Assembly: GCA_025506515.1 (NCBI GenBank)
Contig: CM046447.1
Coordinates: 83,733,748-83,797,747 of the forward strand
Direction of reading: 5' to 3'
Source of the DNA: Flaveria trinervia
Taxonomy: Eukaryota; Streptophyta; Magnoliopsida; Asterales; Asteraceae
Length of the DNA stretch: 64,000 nucleotides
Of this stretch, positions 51,722-62,229 are shown in pieces. The translations under genes and the position numbers were made by a program. Position 1 is the stretch's first letter. The number at the start of each line of letters is the position of its first letter. The notes under the pieces are model-generated. The model did not search any database and had not been told where the DNA came from. It worked only from the letters and a program-made list of their open reading frames with translations.

Positions 51722-52896
51722 ATTTACTAAAACTCTATTTTGCACATAGCAAGCTGTGTTGACAGCTTCAGCCCAAAAGGTCAGTGGCAAACCTGAGTCA
51801 GCCAGCATGGACCTTGCAGCTTCAATGAGGGTCCTGTTCTTTCTCTCCACTACCCCATTTTGTTCTAGAGTCCTTGGGATGCTAAACTGCCTTTTGATTC
51901 CCTTTGAAAGATAGAAGTCATCAAGTGTATGATTTCTGAACTCAGTTCCATTGTCACTCCTAATACACTTGACTGGAAGGGAATACTGCTTCTCAATCTA
52001 CAACACAAAGTGAATAATCTTCTGAGCAGCCTCATCCTTGAATGTAGAAAGAAAGTCCATACAAATCTGGAGTAATCATCCACAATTACAAGACAATATT
52101 TCTTCTTTTCCATGCTCATTACTCTCACAGGACCAAATAGATCCATATGCAGTAATTGCACGCAGGCAGTGGACTTAGGCACTTCAATAGGAGGGAATGA
52201 GACTTTGTGCTGTTTTCCTTTTAAACAAGCAGTGCAGGTTTCATCACAGTGGAACTCCTTTATTGGTAAGCCTCTGACTAAACTATTGTGGGTAAGCTGA
52301 TTCATGTTTTTGAGATTAACATGACCAAGCCTTCTGTGCCACAGTTTAGATTCTTGAGAAGAGGCTTTGGAAAATAGGCAAGGATTGCCTTTAAGATCTA
52401 TTTTCTTAGAAAGATCTAAGGCATACACTCTTCCTGTCCTGTTGGCTTTCAGGAGAGTGTGATCATCCAACACCTTGTCAATCAAGTGCAAAACTTTGGA
52501 TGACAGAATCCTACAGTTTTGACTGGTGAAAAGAGCAACATGGCCTTTATCACACATTTGACTGACACTCAAGAGATTGTACTTGAGATTTTCCACATGA
52601 TTAACATCATCAAATTTTATTTCTCCGTTGGAGACAAAACCCTTACCAATGATGGAACCCTTAGCATCATTGCCAAAAGAGACAAATCCCTTCTTTCCTT
52701 GAGAGTAGTCATGAAGAAGAAAGCTGTTCCCAGTCATGTGCATAGATCCCCCACTGTCTACATACCAGATGCTACTTTGGCATGTTGAAGAACCCTGCAA
52801 AAATAAACAATCAGTTAGTTTTAGAGACCCAAACCTTTTTGGTTTTGGGCCTGGTCTCATCAATAGATGGTAAACTAACAGGTTTATCTGATACAA
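51722..52896 (-). pseudogene. F protease, GAG-pre-integrase and integrase
   Basis: ORF 52896-51865 contains the protease IWYVDSGGSMHMT (DSG present), LKYNLLSVSQMCD, the zinc region LWHRRLGHVNLKNMNQL and CTACLKGKQHK, and the first integrase Asp in LLHMDLFGP. A frameshift at about 52060-52085 ends the core; NSVLGVTMEL-type out-of-frame residues follow. QNGVVERKNRTL can be read in another frame near 51845. Confidence 0.84.
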
Positions 52897-54384
52897 CAGC
52901 CTGAGAGGAAGAAGATGGTGTAGAAGAGGAGTCCTTTGGCTTGGACCTCCTTTTCTGTGGTTTCAACATAGGAGCATCTAGTTGGTTAACTCTACCCAAC
53001 AGATGTTGAACCATCATAACCAGCTGTGTCTGATTTTGTGATAAAGCTTTCAGCTCATCAGACACATTGCCAGTGGAGTTTGATAAGTTCCTATGTTGCA
53101 CCTTCTTCTTCTGAGCACCCTCAGCTGTCACCTGTTGAACCCCTTCCTTTTTGGATTTCTTTGAGGACATAAGGGTTACAGGATTTGATGTTGCTGATAC
53201 AAATGTGGTCTCAAACTCAGTTTTCATTTTTACCATTTTCTCTTTAATTTCTTCTTTTTGTTTGAGTTTGGAACCTCTTTTGTACTAACAATCATCTGTA
53301 AGATGATTGAACAAACCACATACTTCACATGGTTTCTTCTTCATCTTAGGTTGATCATCAGCTAAAGAGGGTGAAACATTGTTTGCTTTCTTGACTGCCT
53401 CTTTAGTAGTCTTCAAACTCTTTCTACTGGCAGTTTTCTTCTCTTTAGTACTGACAGCAGTTGAAGTTTGAACTTCAGGTGTTAAATCCTGCTCTCTAGT
53501 CCTTTCAGGACCTTCAGGATTAACTCCTGAGTTGATCAACTCATTAATCATGTGAGTATCAGCATTTGAACCATCAACATCAGCTGATAGGTTCAAAGAG
53601 GGCTTGATGCTGACAGCTACTTCTGATTGTGCTGTATCAGAAGGTAGATCACATGATGTGATGGACTGGTTATCACTCTTACCATCAGATTCTACTTCTG
53701 CTCTTGGAGTAAAATCTGTAGGTGGAGCAGTGTGATTGTAACCAATTCCAAACTTCACATTTGAAGCAGATTGCTTACTAAGAAGCATTTCAAAACCTTT
53801 GCATGATTGTACCCATCTATCACACTCTACCTGGGTAACTGCAAGGGTTTCTTTGAGATCTTTGTACTTCTCTAGAAGTACCTCTTCTCTAGCCTTATCA
53901 TCAATTATTTGGCAATTCAGTTTATAAATCTCATCATTTTTATCTTTAAGCACAGACTCAAACTCAGCTTTGTTTTTGGAAATTATTTGTTCTAACTCAA
54001 TGTTCTTATTAATTAGAGCTACATTTGCTTCTCTTATGGAAGCAAATGCTGCTATGCATGGTTCAGAACATAATTTGGCTTTTGCCTCAGAGGATACCTG
54101 TGATATCTGAGGTGTGGAGGCATTAGAAAATGAAGTATCATCAGACTCCAAAGCCATAAGAGCTAGATTCCCAAAAGGACTGTCACCACCATGTTGACCA
54201 GCACCTGAGAATAGTTGGTCATGACCAGACATGTCATCTGGTAAACTGCTCCAGTCAACAACTCCTGGGGTGAAGAAGCTGTGTTGTTGAGGTTGAGTTT
54301 ATTGATGAGATTGGGATGGTTGAGGTTCTGGTAGTGCATGAGGTTGTGGTGCCATAGGAACTTGAACTTGATTTGACTGTGGCA
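52811..54384 (-). pseudogene. F gag tail, knuckle and linker
   Basis: Upstream bases 54233-54384 encode a Gln/Pro-rich gag segment with one stop, cut by G at 54385. ORF 54232-53285 contains a coiled coil (NKNIELEQIISKNKAEF, KCQIIDDKAREEVLLEKY type) and GIGY, then a knuckle C-E-V-C-G-L-F-N-H-L-T-D-D-C at its end. ORF 53236-52811 is a Lys/Ser-rich linker. Confidence 0.78.
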
Positions 54385-55183
54385 TGTAATAATGCTGGAT
54401 CGTTCAAGGGCTTGAACACAATTACAACACAACAACACAGTGAGGAGATTAACTAAACGTTAATCAAACAGTGAACTGGGTAACCAAAGGTGATGCAGAG
54501 AACACAAGTAAAGCTAGAGACAGAACAAGAGAATATAGTTTTCAAGGTAGCAGTATATTGCTTTCTCAAGTTCTTTTACAAGTGTTACAAAGCTTATCTA
54601 AAGATACAAGAACTTGGAATACTTATACTACAACCTACAGCCGGCTATACTATGAAAGCCAGCTGGATACAATTGACTAGACACTAACAAAATCAATTGT
54701 AGGATCAAAAGGCATATCTGCCTTTTGACCTTGTGACTATGACATGCCATAGCTCACATCCTTATACATTACAAAAAGGATAAAGTACATAAAGTGGAAA
54801 GTTTCAGACACAAGACCTCAATGTACAGTTACCAAAAGCATGGACCTTTTCACCAACTCCTGTAAGTTGGTGACTTATCAGAGACGCAGCGGAAAAGGTG
54901 CTTTCTGGAACAGTACATCAGATAAAGCATGTGTACTAAAAGTCTTCGGAAGAAATCTGTCTTCATAGGTTGAAGCTTCGGAAGACTTTGTCTCTTCAAG
55001 CTTCGGAAGACTTCATGTTAGGCTTCGGAAGATATTGGTCTTGGCTTCGGAAGATATTACACTTAGAGTATTTTCTAATGCTTTGTGTAATTCTTCCGAA
55101 GCATTCTTCACTTCAGTACTTAGTGCATGTTGCTGAAACACTTAGGCAGTTTTGGGTTGCATCAGACTTCAGGAATCCTTACA
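54385..55183 (-). repeat. G 3' LTR (799 bp)
   Basis: Starts TGTAATAATGC and ends AATCCTTACA, giving TGTAA...TTACA inverted ends, directly beside the PPT. It contains six exact CTTCGGAAG/CTTCCGAAG words between 54944 and 55101, spaced 31, 26, 22 and 21 bp for the first five. A possible TATA box (minus strand GTATAAGG) lies near 54760. Confidence 0.85.
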
Positions 55184-55195
55184 AACTCCCCCTAG
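55184..55195 (-). other. G polypurine tract
   Basis: The minus strand reads CTAGGGGGAGTT directly before the LTR. Confidence 0.88.
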
Positions 55196-55225
55196 GCTGA
55201 TGCTACCAAAACTCCTAGAAGATCT

Positions 55226-56362
55226 TTAAATGTTTGTAGTCTTCAGAATAATCAATACCATCCCTTTCTTCATTTGATGGTCAGGATCATCAAGACTCTC
55301 ATAGTATCTTCTCATTTCAAAGAGATCATGCAGAGGTAAGTTGTTTATGTCTTGCCATGAGTAGACATTTTCAACACCTTGATCTCTGATAACATTCCAT
55401 CTTTCTGGATTGGTAGAGTAAGTCCAGGATAAGATGGGTGTCTCGGTTGCTAGAGGAGCCACTTGCATAGGAGTTGATTGGGCTGCCTCATCATGCACTT
55501 CCTCAGGTTGATCTGATTCAGCCTGGGGTGTAGAGGTAGATGACTTTGGCTTCTTCTTTTTAGTCTTTGGTTTAGAGGCCATTTTCTTCTTCCTCTTTAA
55601 TGTCTTTAATTGAGAAGACTGGTCTGCAGCACCATGTTGATCATCAGTGTCTTTCTCAGTTGGGTGTTCCTCCCTCACAGGTTCAGAAGGAGAGGGAGTT
55701 TGACCCTGTCTTGGATCAGAAGATGAAGTTTGCTGAGGCTCAGCTGGAGGTTCTGGTTCATGTGTCTCTGGTTGTTCAAACTTGACCTCCACTTCAGGTG
55801 GGACTTGACTTGGAAGAGAGTGCAAATCAATGAGTTCACCACTTTTAATCTTCTGCTTGATTATCCTTATATGCTCATCCATTGTAGATAGAGACATGGG
55901 ACCAAGTCTCCTTCCGGAGAATCCATATGACTTCAAGAAACTCATCATTCTTTGTCTGTCAGCAGACTTCTTTGCATTCTTTTGAATGATGGCCCTTGAC
56001 TTTGCAGCTTCTTCCCTTAGCTTCCTTTTGGTTGTTTTTCTTTCTTTGACTAACTCAAGCTCAAGTTGCTTTAAGTACTCGAACTCAATGAAGTCATAGG
56101 ACAGGGGAAGAAGTGTATTTGCCTGATAGAAGCCTGTGGCACTCAGGTAGTTTATCATTTTGATTCTATCCTCTTCTTTATCTACCTGAGGTTCTTGTGG
56201 AGCCACATCTTCCTGTGCAGGACTTTCTTGAACTGGAGAGAGAGTAGGAGTATGCTTGTGAAGTCTTTTCTGTCTCCTCTCCTCTTTGAATTGGAGAAGT
56301 AACCTTGCATCCTCTTTCTCCTTAATCTCTCTTGACACTTCCATGTCAGCCAGTTCATTCAT
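55226..56362 (-). CDS. G extra ORF, C-terminal part
   Basis: 378 residues, open throughout. N-terminal charged coil (REIKEKEDARLLLQFKEERRQKR), helical middle (IEFEYLKQLELELVKERKTTKRK), Pro/Glu-rich section, then a strongly basic patch (LKRKKKMASKPKTKKKKPK) like a nuclear localisation signal. The C-terminus holds a W-x-Y unit: ILSWTYSTNPERWNVIRDQG followed by NNLPLHDLFEMRRYYE. It is part of one longer protein with the upstream frames. The role is unknown; basic patch and coils argue against a membrane glycoprotein. Confidence 0.65.
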   Translation of the reverse strand: MNELADMEVSREIKEKEDARLLLQFKEERRQKRLHKHTPTLSPVQESPAQEDVAPQEPQVDKEEDRIKMINYLSATGFYQANTLLPLSYDFIEFEYLKQLELELVKERKTTKRKLREEAAKSRAIIQKNAKKSADRQRMMSFLKSYGFSGRRLGPMSLSTMDEHIRIIKQKIKSGELIDLHSLPSQVPPEVEVKFEQPETHEPEPPAEPQQTSSSDPRQGQTPSPSEPVREEHPTEKDTDDQHGAADQSSQLKTLKRKKKMASKPKTKKKKPKSSTSTPQAESDQPEEVHDEAAQSTPMQVAPLATETPILSWTYSTNPERWNVIRDQGVENVYSWQDINNLPLHDLFEMRRYYESLDDPDHQMKKGMVLIILKTTNI

Positions 56363-56443
56363 TCTTCTAAGGGGAGGGAGATGATTTCATCAACATCATA
56401 GTTCCTGGTCTGTAAGTAATTAATCCTGACTGCCCTTTGTTCA

Positions 56444-57764
56444 TCATTTTGAGTATTTGGTCTGGGGGCAGCCCTGATTGCAGCTTGCATGAATTTGATG
56501 ACCCAGAAGAACTTTCTCCCTTAGCCTCCTTTTCCTCTCTCTCTCTTCCTCCTCAATTTCCTCAGGAGTCATTATCCTTTTCCCTTTGTCACCAACAGAC
56601 CTTTGTGACTCAGGGTGGATTGAGGCTTGGCCTTCATTGCTTGGTGTAGCTTCCATGCTCTGGCCAGAGAGAGGCTGAGAAACACCTTCACCAGCAGGTG
56701 TCTCAGATGGAGTTTGGACCTCTGCAGCAGTTGTTGATGGTGAGACAGAGGTCTCAGGTTCTGCCACTGGGCCTTCAGCCAAGGTTTCCCCTATGAAACT
56801 AATCTTAGGGTCCACCTCAACATCCAGTTGACCGATGACATTGCCTGATTGCCTAAGTCTCCTTCTTAGAGAGAACTCTGCAAGGATCCTATCTTGGATT
56901 CTTTGAGCCAGCCTGTCAGCTTGTCTAGATTTGCTTGGATTGACAAGTGGCATGTTGACTAAATCCAGTCCTTCATAGAAGCTCAGGCTTTGGAACTGAA
57001 AGACTTCTTGTTGACCTTGAACTCTGTGAAGTATGAGGGCTTTTCTGTCATCATCATACCTCCATCTGATAATGTAGTTGCCAGTTCCATGTGGTGGAGA
57101 TGAGACAGCCCTTGGTATACCTTCCTCAAAGAGACTCCTGATGAGAGAGTCTATAGAGTCCACATTAATGTGAACTTGAGGAAGTTGCTGAGAATGCATG
57201 CACAGCAAGTGAGGATGGTGAGTCCTCTATGTCCATTCTCTTTGAAGAACTCCCAGGTTCTGTGGTTGTGATAACATTCTCCCCCTTTTTGGTAGCATCA
57301 CCCACTTGCATAGGTGAGCTGGAGGATAAATCAATCACTTCCACAGGTTCTTGTGTTCCTGGTTGAGCTCTTCTTAAAGGTCTCCCAGCTAGTTTTTCCT
57401 GCAGATATGAAATCTGGAGTTGCTGATCATTGACCCTGTTTTGCAGGGTAGTCACCTGAGATTCCAAGTGACTAACCTTAGAGACTAGATAGGTACATGT
57501 TTGTGACAATTTTTGTACCTTTAGTCTCAAATTCCCCTCATCTTCATCAGAAGAATCACTGGGGGATGAGAGGATTGGACCAAAGTCCCTTCTCTCACCA
57601 CCAGCTTGAGTTTCTTGGCTGCTGGTTTTCCTCTGCTCACTGGCAACCTCAGTTAAGATGCCAATGGGCTGAGTTGCCATGGTTGAGGTCTTAATGATGT
57701 AATCACTGTCAAAAGTGAGAGCCTCTTCCATATGGACATCCTGAACAGGTTCAGATGTGTCCAC
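56444..57764 (-). pseudogene. G extra ORF, middle part
   Basis: ORF 57764-57165 has a coiled coil (LVSKVSHLESQVTTLQNRVNDQQLQ). ORF 57208-56444, overlapping by a frameshift near 57190, begins with NVDSIDSLIRSLFEEGIP and a first W-x-Y unit, NYIIRWRYDDDRKALILHR with LDLVNMPLVNP. B has the same unit (IIAWKYDEIFYAFLIKR, RLPLINP). It ends in a Glu/Arg-rich coil (EEIEEEERERKRRLREK). Confidence 0.65.
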
Positions 57765-59049
57765 CTCAGTAATAGGTGACTGATGAGGGATAGACTGAGA
57801 GAGTCAGAGGTACTCATCTCTCTTTGAGTAGGGGAGGAGAAGAGAGACTCATGGTACTCACTGAATCCTAAGTCTTCATCAGTGTAAAAGGATAGGTTGG
57901 GAATTGGTTGGTTTAGATCCAAAGGCTGGGGATGGTAGCTGTCCCCTGAAGGTTGTTCACTTGAGTGTTGAGACTCAGAGTGAAGGCTTACAGTTGTTGG
58001 GCTAATGAGCTCATCAGGTTGAGCTTGAGGAACCTCAGCCCTGATAGGTAAAGTAATGGGAGTGGTTTGCTCCTCAGGAGAAGTGGGAGCTCTGGAGTCC
58101 ACTTCTTCCTGTAAGGTTGAGTATTTGGGGGCCTGCACAGACTCAATAGCCTGAGCAGGGGTTCGTTGGGATTTTCTTTTGTAGGTGAAGAATATTGGAG
58201 GTTGTGAAGAGGGTAGGAGAGCAGGGTGTGGGTTCAACACTAGCTTGGACTGCTATGTTGCCACCTTGAGCAATGAGCTCTAACATTTTTGGGACTAGGG
58301 CTGTTTCTACCCCTGAGAAGCCTACAGTTGGCTTCTTCATAATCTTAAAGATGCCGGGCTTCATCTGTCCCAGTTTAAGAATATTGCCTTTTCCCTCAAC
58401 TGTGAGCCCAGTTCACAGTTAAGAATGTGTTGAACATATCTAGGAAACATGTAGTATTCTAAGGAGTCTAAGTTTGCAAGTAAATTAGTATAAACAAATT
58501 GTGAATACCTGAACTTGACCCCCTGAACCATCCCATGAACTAAAAGGAGAGATCCTCAGGAATCTGGTCCCATCCACCATGCTTGTTTGATAAGCTGTGG
58601 ATAACCACATGGAGCAGGTATTTCCACTGGGATGAGACCTTCCCTTTCCTGAAGGTCTTTACAGAGAAATCTCCTTCATAGCCCATCTGCTCGAAGGAAT
58701 GATTAACCGCTTCTTTTGGAAAGAACACTTCACCTGCTTCATCATCCAGCTGAAGATGTCGGTTGATGATGGCCGGAGTGATGAAAATTGTTCTCCCCTG
58801 CACTGTGGCAGACAGTGCCTTCTCCCCATCCATAATGACCTCTTGGCAGGTCTTCCAGAATTCAAGCAAATGATCCTCATATAGAGGAGGATCAATGGTT
58901 AGGGAGGTGAAGTAGTGAGACAAAGACAAGAAACGGCAAACCTCTGAGAAATGAGGATCTTTGTCAGAGCATAACAGAGCAACCTGATTGTGTTGTCTGT
59001 GTAGCTGCATGGCAAAGTGAGGATCATTTCTGTGTGTAAGGTCAGCCAT
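57653..59049 (-). pseudogene. G extra (env-like) ORF, N-terminal domain
   Basis: ATG at 59049, in the same place after the spacer as in A, B and F. ORF 59049-58540 carries RQHNQVALL, HFSEVCRFLSLSHYFTSL, LLEFWKTCQEVI, FITPAIINRHLQLDDE, FEQMGYEGDFS and GGWDQIPEDLS. A frameshift near 58540 is followed by a stretch reading YYMFPRYVQHILNCEL in another frame, then ORFs 58364-58143 and 58240-57653 (Pro/Ser/Gln-rich). The same block order is seen in A, B and F. Confidence 0.75.
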
Positions 59050-59763
59050 TGTGAGGTAGCTTAGAGATGAAGAATGGGATGGAAATTTCAGAGAGAAAGC
59101 TTTGGGTTTTAGGTATGGAAGAAAAGCAGATGATAGAAGAGGGGGGAAACCGTTGGGTTTATATGAGAGAGAAGGATTTCAGATAAAGTTTAATGAAAGA
59201 GGATAAACTTTGAAATCCGTATGTCGGTCCCACCTCTGAAAAAGTAGTTTACCTTTTTGCTCAAAAAGTAGTTTTCTTGAAATTCGAAAAGCTTCCGAAA
59301 GTAATTTGTCTTCGGAAGTTTGATTTGAAAAGCTTCCGAAGCTAAATGACTTCGGAGAATTTTCCTGAGAGTCTTAAAGATTTATGCTTCGGAAGAGAAA
59401 TAAACTTTGGAAGCTTTGTATAAGAATGAACAAAGCTTCCGAAAGTAATTTTTGCTTCGGAAGGAAAAAGTCCTTAAAAATGAATAAGTGTCTAAGTTGA
59501 GAATTTTAAGCTTCGGAAGATAAAGTTTGACTTCTTCCGAAGGTAAAATTTCTTAGACAGTTTTATTTTGAAGACATATTTTTCTTCCGAAGGTAAAATT
59601 TATCTTCCGAAGTATCAGAAAATTTTCAAGAATCTAAGGAAAATCTTCAAAAAGAGTTTTTCATTCAAAGAAAACATGAGCTTATGAAGGTGATGAACTA
59701 GACAACTTAGGACACACATATAATTTTTAAGAAGAAATAATTAGAATTAGTTTTAAGAAAAAT
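59050..59763 (-). repeat. G spacer with CTTCCGAAG cluster
   Basis: Non-coding, about 700 bp between RNase H and the extra ORF. Between 59290 and 59615 I count about eight exact CTTCCGAAG/CTTCGGAAG words plus near-matches, in both forms. The remainder is AT-rich 5' flank of the extra ORF. Confidence 0.82.
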
Positions 59764-62229
59764 CTACTCAAAGTTGATCATCCCAATAGCTGATATCAGA
59801 TACTTAAATCTCTGTTCATCAAAAGCTTTTGTGAACAGATCAGCATATTGTTCATCTGTGTGAACTTTGACTAGTTTAATTAACCCCTTTTCATAGTTAT
59901 CTCTTATTAAATGATACCTGATATTGATGTGTTTGGTCCTTGAGTGCTGCACAGGATTCTCAGTGATAGAGATAGCACTGTTGTTGTCTATGTGGATAGG
60001 AGTCTCTTTGAAGTTAAATCCGTAGTCTAGCATCTGATTTTGAATCCAAAGCACTTGAGCACAGCAGCTTGCAGCAGCAATGTATTCAGCCTCAGCAGTT
60101 GATGCAGACACACAGGTTTGTTTCTTGCATTGCCATGAGACAACCCTTCCACCAAGAAATTGACATCCCCCAGATGTAGACTTTGCAGTCATGTTGCAAC
60201 CACCATAATCACTGTCTGTATAGGCATACAGATTGAAATTAGAATTCTTTGGATACCATAAACCAAGTGTTGAGGCACCTTTGAGATATCTTAAAATCCT
60301 TTTCACAGTGATTAAGTGAGACATCTTAGGATTAGCTTGATATCTTGCACAAATACATGTAGCAAACATGATATCAGGCCTGCTAGCTGTAAGATACATA
60401 AGAGACCCAATCATAGCCCTGTATAAGTGCTCATCTACACACTCCCCCTCAAGATCTGGACCAAGGGAGTGGTTTCTGGCTATGGGTGTCTTAGCAGTCT
60501 TACAATCAGTCATGTTGAACCTCTTGAGTATATCTTGAATATACTTTGACTGACTTATGAAGATGCCATCTTCAACCTGCTTCACTTGAATTCCCAGAAA
60601 GAAATTAAGTTCTCCCATTGAACTCATTTCAAATCTATCTTTCATCAGCTTTTCAAAGTCTTTGCAGAGCCTTGAATTGGTTGAGCCAAAGATGATGTCA
60701 TCCACATATACTTGAACTAGCAGAATGTCGTTTCCTTGTCCTTTGATGAAGAGAGTTCCATCTATAGTACCTCTCCTGTAACCATGTTTACAGAGATACT
60801 CAGACAGTGTCTCATACCACTTCCTGGGTGCCTGATGCAGCCCATAGAGAGCTTTGTCAAGCTTGCAGACATAATCAGGATGATCAGGATCTACAAAACC
60901 AGGTGGTTGTTTGACATAAACCTCCTCATCAATCACTCCATATAAGAAGGCACACTTTACATCAAGTTGGTAGACCTTGAAGTTCTTGGATGCGGCAAAT
61001 GCCAGGAATATCCTAACAGCTTCTAGTCTAGCTACAGGAGCAAAGACATCAGTGTAGTCAATCCCTTCTTCTTGTGTGTATCCTTGAACAACTAGTCTAG
61101 CCTTGTTCTTGATGATGATTCCTCTATCATCCTTTTTATTCCTAAAAAACCATTTGGTTCCAATGGTAGTCTTCCCATGAGGAAGAGGACAAAGGTTCCA
61201 AACTTTCTGTCTTTTGAATTGAAGCAGCTCTTGTTGCATAGCTTCAACCCAACTTCCATCCTTTAGAGCCTCCTCAACTTTCTTTGGCTCTAACTGGGAT
61301 AGAAAACAAGAGTGAAGACAAACATTTGCTTCATGGGTTTGCCCTCTTGTCTTTACCCCGGAGATAACATCTCCAATGATGTTTGTAGTAGGATGAGACT
61401 TGTGGATCCTTAGCTGAGGGATCACAGCAAGTTGCTGAGATAGATCCAAATTTGAGAAATTTAGATCTGGTCTTGAAGATTGATCCTCCACATTATCACA
61501 CTTATCAAGATTAACTTGATCCAATGAGTGTGTGACATCATTGATGTTATCATCTATGGTATGGTTATTAGCATCAAGAGATTCTTGATCACTTTCACCA
61601 TCACCATTGTTATCTTCTGCAATTGAGATGTCTTTATCTGGTTGAGAGGCCTCTGAACTGGAATTTGAAGGCATGCCAGATGTGTCAGCTGGATTTATCA
61701 TTGTTGTGCTGATAGAAACCTCATTTGCCGAAGTAGTTCCAACTGGAGCTGAAGGTCTTCCAAGCTCAAATCTTGGATCAGGATCACCTGTATTTAAATT
61801 TTCTGCAGATCCTGAAACATGCTCACAAGATTTATTAAAACAGTTGGTAACTAAATCAAGATCAAATAGCCAATCCGGACCAGAACCAGCCACACTGGGA
61901 GTGTGCTCATTGAAAGTCACATTGGCTGACTCCTCAATGATTCTAGTTCTGAGATTGTATACTCTATAAGCTTTAGCTTGAGAAGAGTATCCAATGAAGT
62001 GTCCATCGTCTGATTTCTCAGCAAACTTGGCAACTTGATCTTTGGTATTCAAGATGGTGCAGGGACATCCAAATGACCTGAGAAAACCAATGAAAGGTTT
62101 CCTCTTGTGCCAAAGTTCATAAGGAGTCTTACCATGTGTCTTAACTACTAAGACTCTGTTTTGCACATAGCAGGCAGTATTAACTGCCTCTGCCCAGAAG
62201 GTGATAGGCAGTTTAGAGTCAGACAACAT
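59764..62229 (-). CDS. G pol: integrase tail, reverse transcriptase and RNase H
   Basis: 821 codons without a stop, the longest frame in the window. The INT tail (YVQNRVLVVKTHGKTPYELW, FLRSFGCPC) is followed by an Asp/Ser/Asn-rich linker (about residues 110-275). The RT starts near residue 345 (IGTKWFFRNKKDD, KARLVVQGYTQEEGIDY, YQLDVKCAFLYG) with catalytic YVDDIIFG at 60697-60708 (about residue 508). The RNase H has YTDSDYGG, STAEAEYIA and HIDNNSA with all expected acidic residues, ending FTKAFDEQRFKYL. The first Met is not the true start: it lies inside integrase, downstream of the frameshift near 62350. Confidence 0.93.
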   Translation of the reverse strand: MLSDSKLPITFWAEAVNTACYVQNRVLVVKTHGKTPYELWHKRKPFIGFLRSFGCPCTILNTKDQVAKFAEKSDDGHFIGYSSQAKAYRVYNLRTRIIEESANVTFNEHTPSVAGSGPDWLFDLDLVTNCFNKSCEHVSGSAENLNTGDPDPRFELGRPSAPVGTTSANEVSISTTMINPADTSGMPSNSSSEASQPDKDISIAEDNNGDGESDQESLDANNHTIDDNINDVTHSLDQVNLDKCDNVEDQSSRPDLNFSNLDLSQQLAVIPQLRIHKSHPTTNIIGDVISGVKTRGQTHEANVCLHSCFLSQLEPKKVEEALKDGSWVEAMQQELLQFKRQKVWNLCPLPHGKTTIGTKWFFRNKKDDRGIIIKNKARLVVQGYTQEEGIDYTDVFAPVARLEAVRIFLAFAASKNFKVYQLDVKCAFLYGVIDEEVYVKQPPGFVDPDHPDYVCKLDKALYGLHQAPRKWYETLSEYLCKHGYRRGTIDGTLFIKGQGNDILLVQVYVDDIIFGSTNSRLCKDFEKLMKDRFEMSSMGELNFFLGIQVKQVEDGIFISQSKYIQDILKRFNMTDCKTAKTPIARNHSLGPDLEGECVDEHLYRAMIGSLMYLTASRPDIMFATCICARYQANPKMSHLITVKRILRYLKGASTLGLWYPKNSNFNLYAYTDSDYGGCNMTAKSTSGGCQFLGGRVVSWQCKKQTCVSASTAEAEYIAAASCCAQVLWIQNQMLDYGFNFKETPIHIDNNSAISITENPVQHSRTKHINIRYHLIRDNYEKGLIKLVKVHTDEQYADLFTKAFDEQRFKYLISAIGMINFE

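Larger units (their letters stand above)
45141..54384 (-). mobile_element. F: Sirevirus-like copia element, RT deleted, 5' part off window
   Basis: Minus-strand order from 54384 downwards: gag (its start displaced by G), knuckle and linker, protease, integrase, an RT lead-in fused directly to RNase H, spacer with family-IV repeats, extra ORF, PPT, 3' LTR. The 5' LTR must lie to the right of G, beyond the window. Family IV differs from A and G in its LTR and motif. Confidence 0.85.

Noticed and set aside
33391..59049. Calling the post-pol ORFs viral envelope proteins
   Set aside because: Position fits the 'env-like' label used for Sireviruses, but no signal peptide, glycoprotein cleavage site or membrane segment is visible; kept as 'extra ORF of unknown function'.
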